From Oscillospiraceae bacterium (GTDB lineage: Bacteria; Bacillota; Clostridia; UBA1381): a DNA stretch of 6,989 nt. The translations under genes were made by a program, and so were the position numbers. The stretch is taken from positions 1 to 6,989 of the forward strand of contig SVKH01000084.1 in assembly GCA_015068545.1 (NCBI GenBank), given 5' to 3'. The notes below the pieces were generated by a model. That model did no database searches. It was not told where the DNA came from and saw nothing but the letters and a program-made list of their open reading frames with translations. Shown here piece by piece: positions 1 to 6,184 of the stretch (its first letter is position 1; every line of letters starts with the position of its first letter).

Positions 1-428
1 ATGTAAAACCAAGAATTATAGCAGAAAAATATATGGAGGATTCACAGACAAAGGACCTTAGAGACTATAAGTTCTTTGCATTTAATGGAGAAGCAAAGGT
101 TCTTTTTGTCGCAACAGAACGTCAGGCAAAAAGCGAAACTAAATTCGACTTTTTCGATATGGACTATAACCATCTTCCATTTACCAATGGTCATCCAAAT
201 GCCGATGTACTACCGGAAAAGCCTGTGGCTTTTGACGAAATGCGTACCTTAGCAGAAAAGTTATCTGTTGGCATTCCTCAGGTTCGTGTGGATTTTTATT
301 ATGTAAACGGGAAAGTATACTTTGGAGAGATGACCTTCTTCCACTGGAGCGGATCCGTTCCATTTGAACCAGAAGAATGGGACTATAAAATGGGCGAAAT
401 GATAGATCTTGATAAAATAAAAGGATAA
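1..428 (+). CDS. TupA-like ATP-grasp family protein, C-terminal part (5' end outside window)
   Basis: The first complete codon is at base 3 and 141 residues are visible before the TAA at 426-428. The reading frame is open to the left edge. The ATG at 33 is an internal methionine within a conserved block (IIAEKYMED, then DYKFFAFNGE), so it is not the start. Further on come RVDFYYVNGKVYFGEMTF (bases about 282-338) and FHWSGS, followed by a P-E-E-W-D stretch. These match the C-terminal half of the TupA-like ATP-grasp family, in which the R-x-D and G-E-x-T-F acidic residues belong to the nucleotide and metal site. ATP-grasp enzymes join a carboxylate to an amine through an acyl-phosphate. The founder, TupA, is linked to teichuronopeptide synthesis in alkaliphilic Bacillus. 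I infer a cytoplasmic role in adding an amino-acid or amide group to the polymer or its precursor. The true substrate cannot be read from the sequence. Confidence 0.85.
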   Translation, partial: VKPRIIAEKYMEDSQTKDLRDYKFFAFNGEAKVLFVATERQAKSETKFDFFDMDYNHLPFTNGHPNADVLPEKPVAFDEMRTLAEKLSVGIPQVRVDFYYVNGKVYFGEMTFFHWSGSVPFEPEEWDYKMGEMIDLDKIKG

Positions 429-443
429 ATATTTGGAGGAAGT

Positions 444-1478
444 ATGAAAATAGGTATAGTAACTGTCTATAATTCTTATAATTGCGGCAGTTTCCTTCAA
501 GCTACCTCGTTATATAAGTTCCTCGAAGAAAAGGGACACAATGTCTGTTTTATAAAAAGACCTACTAACAAGGAGCATTGCTTATATCATCGGATTTTAA
601 TGTCCGTAAAATACGCTTTAAAAAAACAAAAACTTAAATCGAAACATATTCTTAGTACATACTTTTCATACAAAGACCAGCTTAAATCATTTTTGGTAGA
701 AGACTTTAACGATAGTATCGATCTATATATCTATGGAAGTGATACCATCTGGAATATACATGACAAGTATTTTAAAAGCGAATGGAAAAGATTTTGGGGC
801 TACGAAATACCAAAAAGAAAGGTTGCCTATGCTCCATCTGTCGGTAATACCCTTCCACAAGAAGTGTCTGATATACCAGAACTAGTGAATTGCCTTTTAA
901 GCTTTTCTGCTATATCCGTGCGCGATAAGCAAACAATGGATGTGGTAAACACTCTTACTCAAAAGGATATGGACATAGTTCAGGTTTTGGACCCAACAAT
1001 GCTTTTAGACACTTCCTACTACAACAAAATGGCATCACAGTGCAATGAGAGTAATTTTGTACTGGTATATGCCTTTTCTGATTTAAGTCTAGACGCTGTA
1101 AATAGTATTAGAAGCTTTGCACAAAAAAACAAAAAAAAGATTATTGCATTTGGAGATAACTTTCCGGCTGATGTTAACATTCCTTTTGAGCCATCTGTCA
1201 TGCTAGGATATTATAATAAAGCCGACTATGTTTTTACCAATACTTTTCACGGTACTGTTTTCTCCATTATTTATAATAAGAATTTCGCAAGTTATGGTAG
1301 AAAAAAGATAAAAGTAACACAAATTTTAGATGATTTCGGCCTTTCTCAAAGAAATGTTGACTGCAACAGTAATCTGCACGATGTTATGTCTTCGAATATT
1401 GATTATCATGTTATAAAACAAATCATAGCTGAAAAGAGAAAGCTTTCCATTGATTATCTAAACAGTCAACTCGGTTAA
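444..1478 (+). CDS. Polysaccharide pyruvyl transferase family protein
   Basis: This 344-residue protein starts at the ATG at 444, four bases after GGAGG (435-439), and 15 bp after the ATP-grasp stop. The N-terminus (MKIGIVTVYNSYNCGSFLQA) is the typical opening of the family. Later landmarks are YGSDTIWN (97-104, usually GSDQIWN), VAYAPSVGN (127-135), SVRD (158-161), LDPTMLL (182-188) and the C-terminal NTFHGTVFS (266-274, usually DSFHGTVFS). Characterised members such as CsaB and yeast Pvg1 transfer pyruvate from phosphoenolpyruvate to a sugar as a cyclic ketal, giving the polymer negative charge. Length fits the family. No signal peptide is visible, so the protein is likely cytoplasmic and acts on a nucleotide- or lipid-linked sugar. 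Pyruvylation of this particular polymer is inferred; many members in such loci are untested and could act on other acceptors. Confidence 0.88.
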   Translation: MKIGIVTVYNSYNCGSFLQATSLYKFLEEKGHNVCFIKRPTNKEHCLYHRILMSVKYALKKQKLKSKHILSTYFSYKDQLKSFLVEDFNDSIDLYIYGSDTIWNIHDKYFKSEWKRFWGYEIPKRKVAYAPSVGNTLPQEVSDIPELVNCLLSFSAISVRDKQTMDVVNTLTQKDMDIVQVLDPTMLLDTSYYNKMASQCNESNFVLVYAFSDLSLDAVNSIRSFAQKNKKKIIAFGDNFPADVNIPFEPSVMLGYYNKADYVFTNTFHGTVFSIIYNKNFASYGRKKIKVTQILDDFGLSQRNVDCNSNLHDVMSSNIDYHVIKQIIAEKRKLSIDYLNSQLG

Positions 1479-1496
1479 ATTTAAAAGGAGCGCAAG

Positions 1497-3002
1497 ATGA
1501 ACAGAGCAAAAGCCTTAAAACTGAATATGTTAACCGGTTGGCTTTCGGAGCTTGTCACCCTAATAACCGGTCTTATCCTTCCACGATTGATTCTCACAAC
1601 TTTTGGTTCCTCTTATAATGGACTGGTTGGAGCAATAGGTCAGTACATGGGCTTTACTACTGTCTTAAGAGCCGGACTTGGCGCTGTGACAAGGGCTGCA
1701 CTATTTAAACCGCTTGCAGATAATGATCAAGATAAGATCAGCTCTATTATAGCATCTACCAATATCTTTATGCGCAAGGTTTCCCTTATGATACTTGGGT
1801 ATGTGGTTCTGTTTGCTATACTCTTCCCCTTTCTAACCACAGGCGAATACGGTTGGTTTGAAACATTTGCCATGGTTCTTATCATAGGTAGTGTCGTGAT
1901 AATAGAAAATTGCTTTGCTATTAAGTACAAAATTCTTTTGCAAGCTGACCAAAAATATTATGTACAAACTTTGAGTATTGTAATTTCTCGAATCCTGTCA
2001 TTTATAGTTACAGTTATTTTGATAAAGCTTGGCTATAATATGCACATAGTTAAATTAGGTGCTGCGATAGCCGCACTAACTGACCCTTTGTGGCTCAGTA
2101 TTTATGTAAAAAAACATTATAAGATAGACAAAAATGCTAAACCCGATAATAGTGCTATAAAGCAAAGATGGGATGCATTTACACAACAAATTGCCGTTGT
2201 CGTTAACGGAAACGTAGATCTTGTACTTATGAGCTTTTTTGTACAGCTTAAAGAGATCTCTGTTTATACAGTTCATAGTATGGTGACAATTAATATCCAA
2301 AAACTGATTACCTCTATGATAAACGGCATAAACGCCACCTTTGGAAATATGATTGCACACAAGGAAGAGGAAAACCTAAAAAACACATTCCTTTTCATAG
2401 AATGGGGACTATTTGCCGCTTGTGCTCTTGTATTCTCGGTAACATCAGTTATGCTTACACCATTCATAGGCATATATACAGATTCAGTTACAGATGTAAA
2501 TTACATTAGACCTGTCTTTGCATTTGCAATGACTTTAGTAGCTATGATGAACTGTATGAGACTTCCATATCAAATGCTAACAGAAGCCGCTGGACACTTT
2601 AAACAAACAAGAAACGCATCTATCTGGGAAGTTTTCGTAAATATTGGTGTATCACTTGTAATGTTGTATTATTTTGGCATAATCGGAGTTATAATAGGCA
2701 CTTTCGTGGCAGCTGTCATTCGTACTGCACAGTTTGCATTATACTCATTCAAGCACATATTAAATTTTCCAGTATGGTATTTGGCAAAATCATATCTACT
2801 GTATTTCGCAACATTTATTTTGATAACCTGGATATTCAGATCAGTTCCAACAATGGAGATGACGGGATATCTGCAATGGATAATGTACGCTGCTATTGTA
2901 GGTATGACGGCTTTTGTGATTGTTGCAATTGTAAGCTTAATTTTTAACAGAGAACAGGTTTTATACTTAAAAAGAAGATTTGAAAAGAAGGCAAAAAAAT
3001 GA
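1497..3002 (+). CDS. Wzx-type polysaccharide flippase (MOP/PST superfamily)
   Basis: This 501-residue, strongly hydrophobic protein has about 12-14 predicted membrane helices by eye, for example at residues 14-34, 42-62, 95-115, 123-142, 158-178, 184-204, 232-250, 302-322, 336-356, 377-412, 428-448 and 460-484. It has a basic C-terminal tail (LKRRFEKKAKK). The N-terminal region LILPRLILTTFGSSYNGLVG and the central block TINIQKL...GINATFGNMIA (264-287) resemble the flippases of Bacillota capsule loci. Proteins of this type move undecaprenyl-diphosphate-linked repeat units from the inner to the outer face of the membrane, after which a Wzy polymerase joins them. The ATG at 1497 follows AAAGGAG (1484-1490) with 6-base spacing, 18 bp after the upstream stop. 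The stop TGA overlaps the next start as ATGA. Relatives are sometimes labelled only 'polysaccharide biosynthesis protein' or wrongly 'sugar isomerase'. The symbol wzx is a functional analogy, so it is left blank. Confidence 0.9.
   Translation: MNRAKALKLNMLTGWLSELVTLITGLILPRLILTTFGSSYNGLVGAIGQYMGFTTVLRAGLGAVTRAALFKPLADNDQDKISSIIASTNIFMRKVSLMILGYVVLFAILFPFLTTGEYGWFETFAMVLIIGSVVIIENCFAIKYKILLQADQKYYVQTLSIVISRILSFIVTVILIKLGYNMHIVKLGAAIAALTDPLWLSIYVKKHYKIDKNAKPDNSAIKQRWDAFTQQIAVVVNGNVDLVLMSFFVQLKEISVYTVHSMVTINIQKLITSMINGINATFGNMIAHKEEENLKNTFLFIEWGLFAACALVFSVTSVMLTPFIGIYTDSVTDVNYIRPVFAFAMTLVAMMNCMRLPYQMLTEAAGHFKQTRNASIWEVFVNIGVSLVMLYYFGIIGVIIGTFVAAVIRTAQFALYSFKHILNFPVWYLAKSYLLYFATFILITWIFRSVPTMEMTGYLQWIMYAAIVGMTAFVIVAIVSLIFNREQVLYLKRRFEKKAKK
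2993..3002 (+). other. ATGA start/stop overlap preceded by A_AAA_AAA slippery heptamer
   Basis: Seven consecutive A bases (2993-2999) end in the ATGA shared by the flippase stop (TGA 3000-3002) and the nitroreductase start (ATG 2999-3001). In the flippase frame the run divides as A_AAA_AAA, the X_XXY_YYZ layout of a -1 frameshift site. A weak Shine-Dalgarno-like AGAAGG sits at 2986-2991, seven bases before the ATG. The overlap itself implies translational coupling of the two genes. Frameshifting is only a possibility: in A-rich DNA such a run can occur by chance. Confidence 0.6.
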
Positions 3003-3964
3003 AAAACATTAAAAGCATTCTAATACAGGCACGTTCTATGTGCTACGATTTAAAAAAGAATAATCGTATTCTTCGCCATGAAGATTTTAAACAAGCCAGA
3101 CTGGAAGCAGACATTATTCGCTTAGTTCATTCTATAGAAAAAGGACTTTCCATCTGCAATCCACGTCCGGGTTTTGGCATAGATAAAATCAAGCGCATCC
3201 TTGCCATGTGTGAAATTTACTCAAAAAATGGGTATTCTAATAAGGAATGCCTGCTTTTTGCAAGAGACGCACTCTGGACATATCTGGAATGGAATGATAA
3301 AAATAACTTTACCAATGGCGATCTATACCTTATTAAAAAGCTGTACGGTGACCTTTTTGGCGAACTTCCAAAATCTGATGATGTATATGGCGGAATGATA
3401 GAATTAAATTCTGATGATTTTAAGTTTAATATAAATGACATAGAAAATTTATTTGAAACACGTCACAGTATCCGCGAATTTTCAGGAGAAGCGGTAACCG
3501 ATGAAGAAATAAGAAAAGCTGTAAAATTAGCACAAAGGAGCCCTTCTGCCTGCAATAGACAAGGAGTTAGAGTTTATTCTGTAAGTAGTAAAAAATACAT
3601 AGCTGAATCAGGAAAATCTTTAGAAGGAATAGGCGGCTTTGCCCAAGACGTAGACAAGTTCCTGCTTATAACAGCAAAGCAGTCTGCATACGGACTTTTC
3701 GAAAACAATCAGTATATAGTGAGTGCATCTATGTTCGCAGGTTACCTTACTCTGGCTCTACACGCATACGGAATTGCAGCCTGTACTGTACAAAGATCAC
3801 TTTCCTACAATTCAGCTTGGGAGAATTTTTGCAAAAAGAATAACATTCCCGGCGATGAGCAGATTGTCGTTATGATAGGAATAGGAAAATACAAGAAAAC
3901 CACCAAGGTTCCGGTATCAAAAAGGCTCAATCTCAACTACATATACCGTAATCTTGACAAATAA
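2999..3964 (+). CDS. Nitroreductase-family flavoprotein with N-terminal extension
   Basis: The 321-residue product has two parts. Residues about 150-315 form a nitroreductase (FMN-dependent oxidoreductase) domain: TRHSIREF at 154-161 and SPSACNRQ at 181-188 correspond to FMN-contacting segments, a small-residue and aromatic helix lies at 241-262, and MIGIGKY (292-298) and KVPVSKR (303-309) form the usual C-terminal end. Residues 1-150 are an extra, mostly helical region carrying HSIEKGL (44-50) and RPGFG (56-60), which I recognise from nitroreductases in polysaccharide loci but cannot assign a function. Classical family members reduce nitro compounds or quinones with NAD(P)H, and others catalyse dehydrogenations or flavin chemistry. 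A redox step in sugar or substituent modification is inference. The start at 2999 overlaps the flippase stop, so expression is probably coupled to it. Confidence 0.85.
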   Translation: MKNIKSILIQARSMCYDLKKNNRILRHEDFKQARLEADIIRLVHSIEKGLSICNPRPGFGIDKIKRILAMCEIYSKNGYSNKECLLFARDALWTYLEWNDKNNFTNGDLYLIKKLYGDLFGELPKSDDVYGGMIELNSDDFKFNINDIENLFETRHSIREFSGEAVTDEEIRKAVKLAQRSPSACNRQGVRVYSVSSKKYIAESGKSLEGIGGFAQDVDKFLLITAKQSAYGLFENNQYIVSASMFAGYLTLALHAYGIAACTVQRSLSYNSAWENFCKKNNIPGDEQIVVMIGIGKYKKTTKVPVSKRLNLNYIYRNLDK

Positions 3965-3978
3965 AAGGAGAAAAAATG
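3962..3978 (+). promoter_or_regulatory. RBS overlapping the upstream stop codon (nitroreductase/nucleotidyltransferase)
   Basis: The stop TAA (3962-3964) shares its last A with a full AAAGGAG Shine-Dalgarno (3964-3970), which lies five bases before the ATG at 3976. Ribosomes ending on the nitroreductase would sit on the next gene's binding site, favouring coupled translation. This fixes the start of the downstream gene. Confidence 0.75.
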
Positions 3979-5160
3979 ACCTCTCATTTTAAAAATATGC
4001 TGTACCTATTTGGCGCAAATGCCAATGGCGCTGCAGCAAAAATAGATGAACAAATAAATATGGAAGAAATACGCACCTTATCCCTTCAACAGGGAGTTTG
4101 GACTATGGTGTACCCAGAACTTAGCAAGCTTTGCGACACATCAAAGTATCAGCAGGAATTTCTGACTATGGTATCCCGCGGAATGATGCGTACGGAGTTT
4201 ACTCTGGATATACTGAAAAAACTTGAGGAAAACGGGATAAAAAGCTGTCTTTTAAAGGGTGCAACTATCTCTCCTTTGTACAACAATCCTGACTGCAGAA
4301 TTTCGGGAGATACTGATATACTAATAAACCCAAAGGACGAAGAAAGGGTTTCAGAGCTGCTTCTTGAATACGGATATACAGTAGAAAAGCGACATCCAAA
4401 CCATCATCACATGACTACCTCACACCCCATCGGAGGAATATTGGAGGTTCATGTCAGTCTATATAGCAAAGCATCTGAAAAGTTTTTATTCAATAGCATC
4501 AGTATGGTAAACCAACCATGGGATACCATGGAGATAGCAGGAAAAAGCTATTACGTATTGAGCATAAGAGATAGTCTTATGTATCTTACTGCCCATTACA
4601 TTAAGCACTTTGTCAATCGCGGTGGTGGTGTAAGACAGATCATGGATCTATTGCTATTTATTGAAAAAAACAAAGAGAAAATAGATTTTGCCGAATATGA
4701 CAAAATTATGAAGGATCTGAAATATGATACTCTTCTTGATACTGTCAAGACAATCGGTGCCATTTACTTTGGTTTTGACTACGAAATAAAAAGCGAACTC
4801 TTAGCAGAAAACGTTTTATCGGATACAGAAGAAGGTGGAATCTTCGGGTTTTCCGCTGACAATAGAGAGTCTTTCCTAGATGAATACTGCCAAAAACGAT
4901 CTACAAAGTCTAAAGTAAAATCAAAGATGTTCCTGTCCGTTAATCAGGAATATGGATATAAATGGTTCCCCAAGCAAGAGGACCTGATAAATAAATACAA
5001 GTATAAGTATGCAAAATTTAAGATTTTGATACCTATTGCATGGATTCACAGATATGTTGATGTTATTCTGGGTACACGCAAGCCGGAGGTGTTGCCTAAG
5101 GATACCAAAGAGTTTAAAGAACGCATGAAAATGATGCAGGATTTGGGAATGATAGAATAG
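3976..5160 (+). CDS. Nucleotidyltransferase family protein (NTP_transf_5-like), function unknown
   Basis: This 394-residue protein carries the signature of the uncharacterised nucleotidyltransferase family. It has CLLKGATISPLY (91-102), then the pol-beta-like carboxylate motif RISGDTDILI (108-117) with D112 and D114 as probable metal ligands, and LEVHVSL (156-162), where E157 could be the third acidic ligand. A histidine-rich stretch, HPNHHHMTTSH, lies at 140-150. A helical part follows, with LTAHYIKHF (204-212) and RQIMDLLLF (220-228), typical of the family C-terminus. There is no signal peptide or membrane segment. The fold predicts transfer of a nucleotidyl group, or a related phosphate-transfer reaction, onto a sugar, lipid or protein. 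Relatives occur in polysaccharide loci and also near some modified-peptide clusters, but I know of no settled substrate. The conserved acidic residues suggest an active enzyme. It lies 11 bp after the nitroreductase and 10 bp before the epimerase gene. Confidence 0.8.
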   Translation: MTSHFKNMLYLFGANANGAAAKIDEQINMEEIRTLSLQQGVWTMVYPELSKLCDTSKYQQEFLTMVSRGMMRTEFTLDILKKLEENGIKSCLLKGATISPLYNNPDCRISGDTDILINPKDEERVSELLLEYGYTVEKRHPNHHHMTTSHPIGGILEVHVSLYSKASEKFLFNSISMVNQPWDTMEIAGKSYYVLSIRDSLMYLTAHYIKHFVNRGGGVRQIMDLLLFIEKNKEKIDFAEYDKIMKDLKYDTLLDTVKTIGAIYFGFDYEIKSELLAENVLSDTEEGGIFGFSADNRESFLDEYCQKRSTKSKVKSKMFLSVNQEYGYKWFPKQEDLINKYKYKYAKFKILIPIAWIHRYVDVILGTRKPEVLPKDTKEFKERMKMMQDLGMIE

Positions 5161-5173
5161 GAGTGATATTATG
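5158..5173 (+). promoter_or_regulatory. RBS overlapping the upstream stop codon (nucleotidyltransferase/epimerase)
   Basis: The amber stop TAG (5158-5160) is part of the AGGAG Shine-Dalgarno (5159-5163), seven bases before the ATG at 5171. As at the preceding junction, stop and ribosome binding site overlap, which supports both the chosen start and coupled translation. Confidence 0.7.
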
Positions 5174-6163
5174 GGAACAATATTAGTTACCGGTGCAGCA
5201 GGATTTATCGGATTTTACCTTTCCGAAAGATTGCTGAAAGAAGGAAAGAACGTAGTAGGATATGACAACTTAAACGACTACTATGACACTAAACTAAAGG
5301 ATGCAAGGCTTGAGATTTTAAATAAATATGAAAACTTCACCTTTGTAAAAGGTAACCTTGCAGACAAGGAAACAATAGAAAAAGTTTTTTCAGAATACAA
5401 GCCGGAGATCGTGGTTAACCTTGCAGCACAGGCAGGTGTAAGATATTCCATCACAAATCCGGAAGCATACATGGAAAGTAATATGGTGGGATTTTTCAAT
5501 ATATTGGAAGCTTGCCGAAACCATCCGGTTAAACATCTTGTTTATGCCTCTTCCTCATCGGTTTACGGCACCAACAAGAAAGTCCCATACTCTGTATCAG
5601 ATAAGGTGGACAACCCTGTATCACTGTATGCTGCGACAAAAAAATCCAACGAGCTTATGGCTCACGCATACTCTAAGCTTTACAAAATTCCTGCCACCGG
5701 TCTCAGATTTTTCACCGTTTACGGCCCTATGGGACGACCTGATATGGCGTACTTCAGCTTTACAAAAAAGCTTGTTAAAGGTGAAAAAATACAGATTTTT
5801 AACTTCGGCGATATGAAGCGTGACTTTACATATATAGACGATATCGTAACGGGAATTGTGAACGTTATGGGTAAGCCGCCTGTGGAAAATGAAGATGGTG
5901 CACTTTACAAAATATACAATATCGGTAACAATCAACCGGAAGATCTTTTGTATTTTGTGGAAACCTTGGAAAAATGCCTTATAAACGAAGGCATAATAGA
6001 CAAGCCTGCGGAAAAGGAATTCCTTCCTATGCAACCGGGAGATGTATACCAAACATATGCCGATGTGGATGATTTAATAAAGGACTTTAACTTTAAGCCA
6101 AGCACAAGCCTTGAAGAAGGTCTTTCAAAATTTGCAAAATGGTACAAAGAGTTTTATAACTAA
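5171..6163 (+). CDS. UDP-glucuronate 4-epimerase-type NAD-dependent sugar epimerase
   Basis: This complete 330-residue extended short-chain dehydrogenase has the NAD-binding motif GAAGFIG (8-14), the NLAAQAGVRYS block (83-93), SSSSVYG (127-133) with the catalytic serine, and the YxxxK pair Y153/K157 in YAATK. The segment GYDNLNDYYDTKLKDARL (30-47), together with FFTVYGPMGRPDMA (180-193) and FGDMKRDFTYIDDIV (212-226), is characteristic of UDP-glucuronate 4-epimerases (EC 5.1.3.6) rather than GalE. The reaction interconverts UDP-glucuronate and UDP-galacturonate by transient oxidation at C4. The adjacent downstream gene encodes UDP-glucose dehydrogenase, which would supply the substrate; this supports the call. 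The enzyme is cytoplasmic. Specificity is inferred from motifs, and some relatives act on other UDP-sugars. Confidence 0.9.
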   Translation: MGTILVTGAAGFIGFYLSERLLKEGKNVVGYDNLNDYYDTKLKDARLEILNKYENFTFVKGNLADKETIEKVFSEYKPEIVVNLAAQAGVRYSITNPEAYMESNMVGFFNILEACRNHPVKHLVYASSSSVYGTNKKVPYSVSDKVDNPVSLYAATKKSNELMAHAYSKLYKIPATGLRFFTVYGPMGRPDMAYFSFTKKLVKGEKIQIFNFGDMKRDFTYIDDIVTGIVNVMGKPPVENEDGALYKIYNIGNNQPEDLLYFVETLEKCLINEGIIDKPAEKEFLPMQPGDVYQTYADVDDLIKDFNFKPSTSLEEGLSKFAKWYKEFYN

Positions 6164-6184
6164 CGTCTGAAAGGAAGTATTGAT

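Noticed and set aside
33..428. ATG at base 33 as the start of the first gene
   Set aside because: The same frame stays open to the left edge, and the upstream residues (IIAEKY) belong to the conserved ATP-grasp block. No good Shine-Dalgarno precedes this ATG. The gene is 5'-truncated by the window.
3201..3398. 65-codon alternative + strand frame inside the nitroreductase gene
   Set aside because: The overlapping frame has no domain, no convincing ribosome binding site, and the nitroreductase frame is intact throughout.
3954..3959. TTGACA, a perfect -35 hexamer at the end of the nitroreductase gene
   Set aside because: No -10-like hexamer occurs at 16-18 bp downstream, and any transcript would begin inside the next coding sequence.
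4514..4533. Short direct repeat ACCATGG ... ACCATGG in the nucleotidyltransferase gene
   Set aside because: Two 7-base copies within coding sequence are expected by chance and show no further structure.
5621..6052. 143-codon open frame on the minus strand
   Set aside because: It lies wholly opposite the well-supported epimerase gene, shows no recognisable domain, and its composition looks like an antisense shadow.
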